Positions 36,993 through 47,546 of a DNA stretch of 64,000 nucleotides are shown in pieces. Each line of letters starts with the position of its first letter. The first letter of the stretch is position 1. Below the pieces are notes generated by a model that was not told the origin of the DNA, searched no databases, and worked only from the letters and a program-made list of their open reading frames with translations. The stretch covers positions 64,175,725 to 64,239,724 of the forward strand of contig OZ038383.1 of the NCBI GenBank assembly GCA_964036045.1, written 5' to 3'. Source of the DNA: Eutreptiella sp. 'Long Island Sound 2002' (Eukaryota; Euglenozoa; Euglenophyceae; Eutreptiales; Eutreptiaceae). Position numbers and translations under genes: made by a program.

Positions 36993-37435
36993 AGTCTGCA
37001 GTCTTCATCTCTTATTATTGTGTCTCTCCACAGGCACTGCAAAAGCCTATATTGATCGGTCAGGTGGCAAGTATTTGCTTGTAATTGAGTGTGGTACATT
37101 GCGCACCATGCTGAAATGTCACTGCTCCTGTGTTCCTTGCTCCTCTCTATTGTCATAGGTACCCATTTCAGTGATTGTATTTCGAGTTTTGAAGGACTTG
37201 GCCGAAATTTCGGCCAAATTAGGCATGTTTGCTGAATACGAGTATGTTATTTGACGTTCTTGGAAGAGCTGGCCGAAACTTCGGCCAGGTTGGTTAAAAT
37301 AGGAAATACGGGTACATGCTTTGGGGGTAGTTTTCTGTGTGCTTCAATGAACCGCGCGTTTGGGGTTCCCTTATCTGTGGTGTATAGGTGGGTTGCGTGA
37401 TCACCCTAGAACAAAGGTGTCAGAAGAACAACAGG

Positions 37436-37470
37436 CAGTACCCCCCCCGGGGGGGGGGGGGGGGCACTGG
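37436..37470. repeat. Long C-run/G-run palindrome
   Basis: CAGTACCCCCCCC followed directly by about 16 G and CACTGG. It resembles the G/C-run ends of the element at 4558-5369, but no second end was found nearby. Confidence 0.6.
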
Positions 37471-37723
37471 AATGCAGTGGTCTAAATGCAAAACAACACT
37501 ATATTTTGGTGATTGAATGTCTTCATTTTGAAAATTTCTGTGTTGCCACAAATGCAAATAATGGCATATATCCCAAATATACACCTTGTTTTTGCATGTT
37601 GCCACCAAGGGGGTATGGATACTCAGAAAAAACAGCCCTTTTCACATACTTTTCTCCTCGGTACAACATGGACTTCCATGGGGCGTAGCGCCAGGTGGGG
37701 GCGGGGAACTTGTGACGCCTACG

Positions 37724-38540
37724 CAATCAACGCTTTTCCGTGGGGCCCCTCGAGTTGGGGTTAGGGACTCACAATCTACGCTTTTTTGTGTGGCCCCTCC
37801 CGCTGGGGTTAGAGAGTCACAATCCACACCTTGTTTCGTGGCCCCTCGAGTTGGGGTTAGGAATCACAATCCACGCTTTTATGTGTGGCCCCTCGAGTTG
37901 GGGTTAGGGACTCACAATCCACGCTTTGTTTCCAGGCCCCTGGAGTTGGCGTTAGGCGCTCACAAGGCATGCTTTGTTGCGTGACCCCTCAATTTTGGGT
38001 TAGGGACTCACAATCCACGCTATGTTGTATAGCCCCTTGGAGTTGGGGTTAGGGAGTCACAACCCAGGCTGTGTCGCGTGGCCCCTTGGAGTTGGGGTTA
38101 GGGACTCTCAATCCGCGCTTTGCTGTGTGGTCTCTTGAGCTGGGGGTAGCGACTCACAATCCACGGTCTGTTGTGTAGCCCCTGCAGTTGGGGTTAGGGA
38201 CTCACAATCCACGCTTTGTCGCGTGGCCCCTCGATTTGGGGTTAAGGACTCACAATCCACGCTTTGTTGCGTGGCCCCTAGCATTGGGATTAGGGACTCA
38301 CAATCCACGCATTTGTGCGTGGCCCCTGAAATTTGGGTCAGGGACTTTCAATCCACGCTTTGTTGCGTCGCCTCTCAAATTGGGGTTAGGGACTCACAAT
38401 CCACGCTTTGTCGCATGGCCCCTCGAGTTGGGGTTAGGGACTCACGATCCCCGCTTTATTGCATGGCCCCTCGAGTTGGGGTTAGGGACTCACAATCCAC
38501 ACTTTGTTGCGTGGCCCCTTGAGTTGGGGTTAGGTACGCT
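37724..38540 (-). repeat. 48-bp satellite, orientation B
   Basis: About 17 monomers between the 6.35-kb insertion and the first copy of the triplicated gene segment. Its right border is GGGGTTAGGTACGCT. Confidence 0.93.
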
Positions 38541-39404
38541 GATTTGATTCCTCTTTGGTCATGCGCAATTCTGATTTTGCTTCCTTTGTTGGTCATATTG
38601 CCCTTTATTTTGCTCGTATGCATCCCCTTTTATTAGGTAAGTGATCGCATGGGTGGTCCCCTTGATGAAATGCAGTAGGCAGACAGGACAATACCTTTGT
38701 CCTATTCCATTCCCATGCTTCATCCAACTTCTGTCCATTACAACTCTTCAAGTACACGATCTAATGTCGCGTGACGAGTTGGTGCCTACGGTCGTGGGGA
38801 AAACACAAGTACAAGGTCTCCTGTCCAGTAGAGTGGAATATCAATTGGGTATTGTGGGTTGCAGGATGGCGTAATCCAGTTTTGCTATGCTTTTGGGTAC
38901 TACCCTCACTTGCGGGACATGGCGTTTGACAACATACCCCGTCTTGTATGCCACGTGTGTCGCCACTACGGCTCATGCTATCTTCGGAGCCGACAACAAT
39001 GCGAACGGTGCTACCTTCTCCGAGGCATCTGAAGCGTTGCAGCTGTTCAATCATTTGGAGGTTGCTTCCATTGCATCCTTATTTCCTCAACCACACAACT
39101 GTTCTTCACCATGCATAGGGTCCGTTGCTCCTTTGTGTCGGGGTGTTTCTTTGTGTTTCTTGTGTGCCTCACGTTGGGGCTACTATCCCTTGTTCCATGG
39201 AAGGACAGTTTTACGTCATTAAAGGAGTACATACACGGAGACTATGGTCACCGCCATTTCTTAGGTCTGCTGTACGGATGCTATTCAGTAGCTATTTGGG
39301 TTACAGAGGCTCGTGTTACGTACTTGCAACCCGCGGACTTAAAGCATTTGGTCTTCAAGTGGGTTTCGGCAGATGCGTTAAACCGGTCTTTTTGGTGCGA
39401 TTAA
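38541..39404 (+). pseudogene. Tandem gene-segment copy 1
   Basis: An exon from ATG 38561 encodes 25 residues (MRNSDFASFVGHIALYFARM...) and meets a consensus donor GTAAGT at 38637. After acceptor GAAATGCAG (about 38676) the frame reads DNTFVLFHSHASSNFCPLQL, a TAA after LFKYTI, then GKHKYKVSCPVEWNINW. A frame change near 38865 (possible short intron ending TTGCAG) leads to DGVIQFCYAFGYYPHLRDMA and a Cys cluster (CHVCRHYGSC...QQCERC). The copy ends abruptly in FWCD at satellite and lacks 20 or so residues present in copy 3. Function unknown; the Cys cluster suggests zinc binding. Confidence 0.55.
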
Positions 39405-39755
39405 GTTGGGGTTAGGGACTCACAATCCACGTTGTGTCATGTCGCCCCTTGCCTTGGGGTTAGGGACTCACAATCCGCACTTTTTTGCATGGCTCCTCGA
39501 GTTGGAGTTAGGGACTTTCAATCCACGCTTTGTTTCGCGGCCCCTCGAGTTGGGGTTAGGGACTTACAATTCACACTTTTTTGCGTGCTCCTCGAGTTAG
39601 GGTTACGGACTCTCAATCCACACTTTGTTGCACAGCCCCTTGACCGGGGGTTAGGGACTCACAATCCACACTTTATTGCGTGGCCCCTAGAGTTGGGGTT
39701 AGGGACTCACAGTCCACGCTTTCGCGCGTGGCGCCCCGAGTTGGGGTTGGGTGCT
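39405..39755 (-). repeat. 48-bp satellite between gene copies 1 and 2
   Basis: About seven orientation-B monomers between the truncated 3' end of copy 1 and the 5' border of copy 2. Confidence 0.92.
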
Positions 39756-40617
39756 CTCATTTTAATCCCCTTTGTTTGGGCGCAATTCTGATATTGCTCC
39801 CTTTCTTGGTCATATTGCCCTTTATTTTGCTCGTAGGCATCCCGTTTTTTTTAGGTAAGTGATCGCATGGGTGGTCCCCTTGATGAAATGCAGTAGGCAG
39901 ACAGGACAACACCTTTGTCCTATTCCATTCCCATGCTTCATCCAACTTCTGTCCATTACAACTCTTCAAGTACACGATCTAATGTCGCGTGACGAGTTGG
40001 TGCCTACGGCCGTGGGGAAAACACAAGTACAAGGTCTCGTGTCGAGTAGAGTGGAATATCAATTGGGTATTGTGGGTTGCAGGATGGCGTACTCCAGTTT
40101 TGCTATGCTTTTGGGTACTACTCTCACTCGCGGGACATGGCGTTTGACAACATACCCCGTCTTGTACGCCACATGTGTCGCCACTACGGCTCATGCTATT
40201 TTCGGAGCCGACAACAATGCGAACGGTGCTACCTTCGCCGAGGCATCTGAAGCGTTGCAGTTGTTCAATCATTTGGAGGTTGCTTCCCTTGCATCCTTAT
40301 TTCCTCGACCGCACAACCGTTGTTCACCATGCATTGGGTCCGTCGCTCCTTTGTGTCGGGGTGTTTCTTTGTGTTTCTTGTGTGCCTCACATTGGGGCTA
40401 CTATTCCTCGTACCATGGAAGGACATTTTTACGTCATTAAAGGTGTATATACACGGAGACTATGGTCACCGCCTTTTCTTAGGTCTGCTCTACGGATACT
40501 ATTCAGTAGCTATTTGGGTTACAGAGGCTCGTGTTACGTACTTGCAACCCACGGACTTAAAGCATTTGGTCTTCGAGTGGGTTTCGGCAGATGCGTTACA
40601 ACGGTCTTCTTGGTGCG
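39756..40617 (+). pseudogene. Tandem gene-segment copy 2
   Basis: Same order as copy 1 with few substitutions. It keeps the donor GTAAGT, the acceptor GAAATGCAG and the TAA after FKYTI. One base change (TAA to TAC, overlapping frame) opens an unrelated-looking 193-codon frame at 39859-40440; the frame with the Cys cluster shows conservative changes instead and is preferred. It ends in WCD at satellite as copy 1 does. Confidence 0.55.
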
Positions 40618-40925
40618 ATGAAGTTGGGGTTAGGGACTCACAATCCAGGCTGTGTCATGTGGCCCCTTGCCTTGGGGTTAGGGACTCACAATCCACACTT
40701 TTTTGCGTGCCCCTCGAGTTAGGGTTAGGGACTATCAATCCACACTTTGCTGCATAGCCCCTTGACCTCGGGTTAGGGACTCATAATCCACGTTGTGTTG
40801 TGTGGCCCCTCGAGTTGGGGTTAGGGACTCACAATCCACGCTTTATTACGTGGCGTGTCGAGTTGGAGTTAGTGATTCACAACGCACGCTTTGTTGCGTG
40901 GCCCTTCAAGTTGGGGTTAGGTACC
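40618..40925 (-). repeat. 48-bp satellite between gene copies 2 and 3
   Basis: About six orientation-B monomers. The junction into copy 3 (GGTTAGGTACCCTCATTTTA) matches the junctions of copies 1 and 2, so the duplication unit included satellite. Confidence 0.92.
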
Positions 40926-42035
40926 CTCATTTTACTCCCCTTTGTGCAAGCGCAATTCTGATTTTGCTTCCTTTGGTGGTTGTATTGCCCTTTATTTTGC
41001 TCGTATGCATCCCATTTTTTTTAGGTAAGTGATCGCATGGGTGGTCCCCTTGATGAAATGCAGTAGGCATACGGGACAACACCTTTGTGCTATTCCATTT
41101 CCATACTTCATACAACTTCTGTCCAGTACAACTCTTCAAGTACACTGTCTAATGTCGCATGACGAGTTGCTCCCTACGGCCGCAGGGAAAACACAAGTAC
41201 AAGGTCTCCTGTCCAGTAGAGTGGAATATCAATTGGGTATTGTGGGTTGCAGGATGGCGTAATCCAGTTTTGCTATGCTTTTGGGTACTACCCTCACTTG
41301 CGGGACATGGCGTTTGACAGCATACTTCCTGTTATACGCCACGTGTGTCGCCACTACGGCTCATGCTATCTTCGGAGCCGACAACAATGCGAACGATGCT
41401 ACCTTCTCCGAGGCATCTGAAGCGTTGCAGTTGTTCAATCATTTGGAGGTTGCTTCCCTTGCATCCTTATTTCCTCGACCACGCAACCATTCTTCACCAT
41501 GCATTGGATCCGTTGCTCCTTCGTGTCGGGGTGTTTCTTTGTGTTTCTTGTGTGCCTCACATTGGGGCTACTATCCCTTGTTCCATGGAAGGACATTTTT
41601 ACGTCATTAAAGGAGTACATACACCGAGACTATGGTCACCGCCATTTCTTAGGTCTTAGGTCGGCTCTACGGATACTATTTAGTAGCTATGGGTTGCAAT
41701 GCTGGGAAGTATTGGTGCCTAGATTCTCATGGTACAACCGTAGGGAAAGAGGCTAGTGCTACGTACTTGCAGTGCACCCACTTAAAGCATTTGGTCCTCG
41801 AGTTGTTTCGGGCAGATGCGTTAAACCGGTCTTGTTGGTGCGATTGTGGCAACCGGGGCTGTCCACGTTGCAATCTTGCTATCACCATTATTCTTATTAA
41901 CTGCTCCGCCTTGGGGTTTGCCTCGGCGGAGCGAAACTTACCCCTTTTGGAGGAAAGGGGTGTGCATATCATGCAGTTTTGGCGCAAGAAGGAGGTGCAA
42001 TATGCTGATCATTGTGCAACTTGCCCACAGTGAGA
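40926..42035 (+). CDS. Gene copy 3, intact 3' end with Cys-rich knuckle
   Basis: The 5' part parallels copies 1 and 2, including the TAA (context FKYTV-stop-CRMTSC). Unlike them it keeps GCNAGKYWCLDSHGTTVGKE and runs through the point where they stop, into WCDCGNRGCPRCN, a C-x-C-x4-C-x2-C knuckle, then LAITIILINC and ERGVHIMQFWRKKEVQYADH, with TGA at 42031-42033. It is probably the parent or best-preserved copy and the upstream part of the transposase-like frame at 42072. Exon borders other than the first donor (GTAAGT) and acceptor are uncertain. Confidence 0.5.
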
Positions 42036-42071
42036 TGAGGCGTTGCGCGAAATTTTGCATAACCATGGCGT

Positions 42072-43640
42072 GTGTCGCGTGTCTTCATCTGGGTGAACGT
42101 AATGAATGAAGAGGCCCGCAATAAGGCCCGGACGGCCGGGAAGGATAAATATACATGTGTATGTGGTGGGATCCTACCGGTGTCGTGCACACCGTCGAAA
42201 GGGTGGTACGGTACAAATTGCACTCAAACGAATGCTCGTTTGCAATTTTTAAAGCGTGGGCAACGCATGCCCGATGGGCGTGGCCATAAGAAAGGACAGC
42301 GAGGAGGGCGGAGCCCAAACACACAACCCCGCGAAAGGTCGGCATTGCATCCTTGTTGCAAACTTGCCCTAGCATGTCGGTCCCTAGTGGTTGTGAAACG
42401 CAAAGTACCGCCGTTCTGGAGGTGCCTCTTTCTTTTGGCCAACCAACACCAGGTCCGCAACAGAGTACTAATGTCCGTGACGTTCCTCTTTCTGTGTGCG
42501 ATCCGACGCCTGCACTTAATTTGCTTGGGGATAATCCTCCACGACCATCAGGCCGGCACCAATGTGTGGGATTTTCCCCTTCTGCTTTATCTTGTCGTGA
42601 GTTTGTCATGGTGTATCCGTTCGCGAGACGGTAAATGGGTTGCTGGCACAGCGGCTGTGCGGTCACAACGCTTTAGCGGCTATACCAAACATGAAGGTCC
42701 GTGTGACCATTGTGAACAAGTTGCAAGTGACAAAGACTTTTGGCGACTCATGCATGTAGCGTTGGGTGGGCTAAAGAAAACAAGCCCCACTCTATTGGGC
42801 GTTGGCCTCCTTATTGACCGTTGCTGTGATTTGAACACACAAGAACGGTTAATGGCACTAAATACAATCCGAGATGTGTCGCGGTTGGACAAGTGTGTTA
42901 GTGACTACCAGCAACTTGCTAGTGCACTTGCACACCCCAACTGCCCGCCTCGTGCCGGGCGCGTCTTCTCGTGCCTCCTGTAGCAAGGCGGCAATGTAGC
43001 GCATTATCTTGAGATGTTGCAACGGGGCTACCGTGCCAATAACACTCAAAACTAGAGGGACTTTGGAATGCACACCTAGCGCATTGGTGGCCCACGGCTC
43101 TTGCATGCCGCAAACCATGCGGGGTGCCCCCTAAGTACGGACCAAGTGCTCCCCAAGCACAAACATGCACCAATTGCTTTTGGGAAGACGGTAACAGAAG
43201 AAGACACGTTGGCCGTCTTGCCAAGCAAATTGCCTTCTTGTGCATTCTCCATTCATGTGGACGACTTGGCGGTTGGGGGTGACATTGTACCATCATTGGT
43301 TGGCGCTGCATCCCCGGTGCTTTATGGATTTTGCATGGAGCATGCAAATGTTCCTGAAATTCAAGGTGAAAGGTATTTGCTTGCCCTTCGCTGGTAGCTA
43401 GAGGCTGGTACCATTCACTGGACATCGTCTGTGCTGTTTGGCCCATCGTCTCCATGCATCGTGAGGTACATACCCGAAAACCCTTCTTAATGTATGCCTC
43501 GTGTAACAAGTTCACAGGCCATGACATGCAAGATATGCTACACCACATATACACGACGTGGGCCCAGTCCACTGAGGACCACATTGGTGGGTGTGGTACC
43601 TGATTGGAAGAAAACCACCGGATACCATTCAGCTATGTGA
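42072..43640 (+). CDS. Transposase-like protein, 522 codons with five UAR
   Basis: One frame with no TGA from 42072 to TGA at 43638-43640, interrupted by TAG at 42981, 43053, 43077 and 43395 and TAA at 43488. Order: a Cys segment (YTCVCGGILPVSC), a basic Gly-rich stretch (KRGQRMPDGRGHKKGQRGG), a region with CDHCE, then RDFGMHT-stop-RIGGPRLLHAA, and the block SIHVDDLAVGGDIV...PVLYGFCMEHA. An acidic DD/DE followed by a hydrophobic strand, a turn, GF and C.EH recalls the first catalytic aspartate region of some cut-and-paste transposases of fungi and algae; this is from memory, not a search. Ten or so Trp codons are all intact TGG. The start is unclear: TGA at 42036 precedes it, and a coding-like frame 41990-42109 overlaps with one base of shift. 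Confidence 0.55.
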
Positions 43641-44870
43641 ACATGGCTACTTGTTGTCACCCCCGGACGATGGTGACCCACGACGGGTTCCTGCGCACCG
43701 TGGTAGCATGCACCTGTCACAAACACTAGTGTTCCGGGAGTCAATTGTAATGTTGCCTGCTGGGTGGGGGGTGTTGTTTGATGCCCGCCATCTCTTTCAG
43801 AACAGCCGGTCACATGGATTGAACCATGACTTTCAACTTGAGTCAACAATGCGAGTTATTGTGGCAACGCTTTGACCCTTGGCTCATGCGTTTCAGTGTC
43901 CGCTCTCATACTCCACAAACGATCCGCAGGCCAAGCAAGACGTTCCCCTTGTAGTTGCATTTTCACAATTGTTCAAAAGCATTGGTGACACCGGTTGCCA
44001 CCTGGGAGGCGTGATTTGTCACCAACGTTCTGTGTGGCCATCCCCGATGTGCGGTTGACCAGGCAACTGTTTCATCTATTGTTGTTGGGGTACTTTAACC
44101 CAAAGCTTAGTTTGTATTGTGCTATGAAAGACTTGTCCACAGGCCATCAAGTGATGTTGTACTCCTTCAAAAGGCTTTCATACCCACAAGCTTGTATTGA
44201 CGGTGGCAAGTCATCTTTAAGACCCTCCTCATCACTGTAACGGTGATGCAGGTCTGCGACCCAACGGCATGCTTGTACATATGCCAATTGGGATGGCGGT
44301 TGAGAACTTGTTTTCCATCACCCGCACCCTGATCCACAACCGCAATTTTGATCTATTGCTTGCGGGACTGCTTGCAGGCTGTTTTGGACATCCAAGACAT
44401 TTCTTTTTGGCACAACCTTCATTGGCGCAAGCGGCATGAGCGCTACGCCACTGATCGATTGACTCCACTTTAGTGCACTGCAGATTGTAGTGTGCAAGGT
44501 GTTGATCTCCAAAAGGTTTGGGACAGGGGTACAGCGCATGCCACAGCCATCCTTGAGCAACACCCACATATTGGCATATGTGCGCACAATGTCTTGGAAT
44601 CTCTTTTCCAAGGCGGTGCGACGCTTTTCAAGCCATGTGGTGCACCTCTTGTGTCGGAAAAAGAAGACGAATTTTAGGGGATCGCCCCGGACACCAAAGG
44701 AATGGAGGATAGCGATCCTACGGATGCTTGTTCCTTGGAATTGTGGCTGCGTTGTCATGGCTGCCCTAGTGGCCCAAAATAAACCCAATCTATTTAATAT
44801 CTGGCCAAAAATTAACGCGTTAATCTCAAGGTTCACTTTTTTTAGGGGGTGTTAGGGGGTTTGCCGTGAA
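43641..44870. other. Downstream part of the transposase-like element, unresolved
   Basis: Short plausible frames on the plus strand (43591-43875, 43995-44240, 44490-44855) and one of 172 codons on the minus strand (44318-44836, KRRTALEKRFQDIVRTYANM). They cannot all be real. The catalytic residues expected downstream of 43640 were not located. Confidence 0.3.
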
Positions 44871-45139
44871 AATTATGACCCCCAGGGGTTGCGTTACGGG
44901 CTTGGGTGTCATTTGCCCACGGGGGTTGGTGGGGGGGTCCTACCCATGTGGTTGTTCCAAAATGTTAAAATGGCTCTCGGCTTTGATTTTTGTATTCAAT
45001 TTTTGGATTAATATTTGAAAAGTTAAAAATTAAACAGTCGCCACCATTAATATTAATCTCACAAATATTAACTCAATTCCCGAAATATTAACCCTCCTAA
45101 CAATGGCACAACGCAACATGTAATGCATTATGGGTGTGT
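44871..45139. other. AT-rich intergenic stretch
   Basis: Contains repeated ATTAATATTAATCTC-like words similar to those in the introns at 46.3 and 47.8 kb. No gene seen. Confidence 0.5.
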
Positions 45140-45189
45140 TTATGTATGTTGTCCATGGCCATTGTGGCCCATTGGGTCCCGGTCCAGGC

Positions 45190-45640
45190 CATCATACCTC
45201 ATGGGACCCCGTAGTGGGGTCCCACATCTTCGCGGGTCCGGATGGGGGGTTAGTGGGGTTAGTGGGGTTAGTTGGGTTAGTGGGTTCGGTGGTAGGATTT
45301 GCGTTCGGGGGGTTGGACGCTTCGTTTGTGGGGGTGGGGGGTTTGGCCTTCTTCTTGCCCACCCCCCGGGCCTCTTCCCGGTGCCGCTCGGCCCCCTCGA
45401 GGGTGGGGAGGAGGAGGGGCCGGGCCACCTGGTAGAGGGTGGTGCCGCCCGGGTATTACACCCAAACGGCACCGTACTTCCGCCCGTGGATACCACGGAC
45501 GGTGCCCCTCTCTACCCCGGTGGGGTAGGGTACGTGGACGACCGTCCCGACGATCGGATCCTCGGGACGGTCGTCCTTCTTCTCGGCACCCTTGGGGGTG
45601 TCGGTCTTGGGGGGGGGGGGGGGCGGGGTTTGCGGTGGCG
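45190..45640 (-). pseudogene. 3' exon with tudor/chromo-like segment, internal TAA
   Basis: On the minus strand the frame reads TDTPKGAEKKDDRPEDPIVG, then TVVHVPYPTGVERGTVRGI, GRKYGAVWV, a TAA (about 45457), YPGGTTLYQVARPLL, and a hydrophilic tail with Thr-Asn-Pro repeats. The tail ends in TGSHEV. The segment around the TAA has the strand-turn-strand rhythm of a small SH3-like barrel and is comparable to the protein at 152-637. The TNP repeats come from (GGGGTTAGT)n on the plus strand. Upstream lies a long Pro-rich linker made by C runs. Confidence 0.4.
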
Positions 45641-45917
45641 GTCTTGGGGGGTTGGTGGGTTTGGGGGCGGGGACGGCCTTCGTAGGCCGTGCGGTGGTGG
45701 TGGTGGGGGGAGGTTTGGGCCTTTTGGGCTGGGGGATCGCCCTGTCGTCACTCTTGTCGGACGACTCGAAAGAAAATTTTCATTTCTTGGGGGCCGGTTG
45801 GGGGGGGGTTGGGATGCGGCTTCGCTTGGGGGGGCTTTTGGGGCGGTGGCGGTGGACGCCCCCCCCCCCACCTCCCCCTCGCTCACCCCACCGCCTCCCC
45901 TGCTCCCCCACATGTGC

Positions 45918-46193
45918 TCATCCTCCCCCCCCCCCCCCCGCATACCCCACCTCCTGCATCCGAGCCCAGTCCCTGGGCCGGAAGTGGCGCAACGACACCC
46001 AGATGCCGCTAAGCACGTGTGGAGTCTCCCAGTCGTGCAGACCGCGCAAGAGAGCAAGGCCCAGGGGGGGATTCCGGGCCACAATGCGACGGAGGGCCCC
46101 CAAGGGTACTTCCTGGCAGCCCTCAGCGTCTCGCCAGGCCACCCGAATGGGCCTGGCATTCGTCGCGTTGACCACGACGTTGATAACGTGCAA
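45918..46193 (-). pseudogene. Exon, VVVNATNARPIRVAW segment
   Basis: A coding-like frame (IRVAWRDAEGCQEVPLGALR, GIWVSLRHFRPRDWARMQEV) ends in a Gly run from a C tract. It probably belongs to the same broken minus-strand gene as its neighbours, but its 5' border has no AG acceptor that I can see. Confidence 0.4.
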
Positions 46194-46364
46194 AAAAATG
46201 AAAAAAAGTGTGAAATAATTTTTTCGGCGACTTTTTTAATTTTTCGACTTTATTATTAACCCTTAACTTTTAATGTTTCGAGCGGCGGTTCAAAAATTAA
46301 ATATTAATCTCGAGAAATTAATGCCGGCGACCTAAAAAATAATGCAGGCAGGCAAGCAACATAC

Positions 46365-46922
46365 CTCGAAACTCCCGTTGGTGCCGCCTGCCTGCACTGC
46401 CCCCATGGCCTCTCGGAAGAGAGAGGCTGCACTAGCGGCCTCCAAAGGGGCTCCCGCGCTGGCCATCGGAGCCGATCGGGCCACCGGCTTGGCCACGTTC
46501 GCGGCTTCCAATGCCGCCTTGACCGCGCGGGGCTGGGGCATTAAGCCCTCGTACGAGGGCTGACACCCCGGGTCGTAGATGGGCCGGGGCAGGGCTTGGA
46601 CAGTGGCCCAGTCCAGCCCGAACACCACGGCCTTGCCCTGGCGCCACTGCTTGACCCAGCCTAGCTGGGTCCAGTGCTGCAGCAGCACCTAGTAATGCAG
46701 CATCCCAAAACAGACGCCGCGGGGGTCAAAAAGCAAATTCAGTGCGGGCCAACTGCCGACACTGATGGCCTCTGACATGGGGGCAACGGGGGCACCAAGG
46801 AGGGGTTTCCAGACCCAGACCCCCCCCCTGGAGGCATCCATACCCCAAGTGCCTCTGTGTTCCCCATCCTTCCGGCAAATCAAACACCGGATTGACCTCC
46901 GAAAAATCCACATGACTGTCAT
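46365..46922 (-). pseudogene. Exon with internal TAG, ends at a GTATGT donor
   Basis: The frame reads TWGMDASRGGVWVWKPLLGA, LNLLFDPRGVCFGMLHY, then TAG (46689-46691), VLLQHWTQLGWVKQWRQGK, and an Ala-rich helix-like region. It stops at FE before the donor GTATGT (46364 downward). Sequence on both sides of the TAG reads as one protein. Upstream, a different frame at 46923-47040 (KAGRIPWSTQVLEHEARG) suggests a frameshift or an unrecognised intron. Confidence 0.45.
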
Positions 46923-46967
46923 GTGGCTATGCGGGGGGGAGGAAAAAACTGGTTGGTCCCCCGCGCC

Positions 46968-47425
46968 TCATGCTCCAGCACCTGGGTTGACCAGGGAATC
47001 CGCCCCGCCTTCCGGGCGGTGGCAGACTGGGGGCCCAGGGCTTTGAGAAGCCACTGGGGGAGGGGGGGGGGTGATTGCGGGGTCAACAACCTCAACTCCA
47101 TCCCCGTCCCCGTCCCCGTGCCTGTCCCCCTCGTCCACCACCACTTCGCCCTCCCCCTCATCCTTAACCCCCCCCCCCCCAAGGCTGGCCCGTACCCCGA
47201 CCCCTGCCCCTGGCTCCTCTCCCTCTCCTTCCTCTCCCTCTTCTCCTTCTTCTTTTTCTTCTTCTCCTTCTTCTCTTTTTTCCGCCCATCCGAGGAGTCT
47301 TCGCTTGACTCCTCGGATGGCGGGTGTGCGGCGGGTGGAGGAGGCTGAGGGGGTGGCGCTGGAGCTGCTGGAGGAGCTGCTGGTGCAACAGCCGCTGCCA
47401 GTCACCGCTCCACTTGCGCCATCTA
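46968..47425 (-). pseudogene. Low-complexity Pro / acidic-Ser / Lys exon
   Basis: An acceptor-like CTCTCACTCTCTTAG ends at about 47426 on the minus strand. One frame then gives MAQVER, TGA, LAAAVAPAAPPAAPAPPP, SEESSEDSSDGRKKEKKEKK and a long Lys/Glu/Arg tract. Two other frames are also open because of the repeats. The TGA here is evidence against a simple UGA-only stop reading of this locus. Confidence 0.3.
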
Positions 47426-47546
47426 AGAGAGTGAGAGGATGAAAAAAAAACTCATTTTTGTGCCCCCGACTTAATTTCTTGAAATTTACATTATCTATAG
47501 AAAAATTAATTAATATATTAAATATTAATGAACACGCCTATTAAAA

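Larger units (their letters stand above)
31580..37290. repeat. Dispersed palindrome family GGCCGAAATTTCGGCC
   Basis: Perfect or near-perfect copies at about 31720-31735, 31791-31806, 34227-34242, 34299-34314, 35232-35247, 35608-35622, 37200-37215 and 37271-37286, plus half-sites at 31583, 31650, 31860 and 34368. Most are followed by a variant of AGCTT or AGGTT. The copies at 35232 and 35608 lie at inferred introns of the gene at 35028-36992. No copy was seen outside this element. Confidence 0.85.
31375..37723. mobile_element. 6.35-kb inserted element with terminal inverted repeats
   Basis: Satellite stops at ...CACAATC and resumes at CAATCAACGC, so CAATC (31370-31374 and 37724-37728) may be a 5-bp target duplication. 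The element ends are inverted. Left is CTTTGGCGTCACAACTTGCC then CGCCCCC; the reverse complement of the right is CGTAGGCGTCACAAGTTCCC then CGCCCCC. That is 22 of 27 matching positions. The interior encodes a multi-exon plus-strand gene and contains a family of GGCCGAAATTTCGGCC palindromes. No transposase motif was recognised, so the superfamily is unknown. Confidence 0.75.

Noticed and set aside
39859-40440. 193-codon uninterrupted standard-code frame in gene copy 2
   Set aside because: In copies 1 and 3 the same frame has a TAA, and the changes among copies are conservative in a different frame that carries the Cys cluster.
42919-43584. 221-codon minus-strand frame
   Set aside because: Shadow of the transposase-like plus-strand frame. 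It lacks coherent motifs.
45123-46259. 378-codon plus-strand frame
   Set aside because: Gly/Pro/Val bias from G and C runs. The minus strand over the same DNA reads as exons with splice-like borders.
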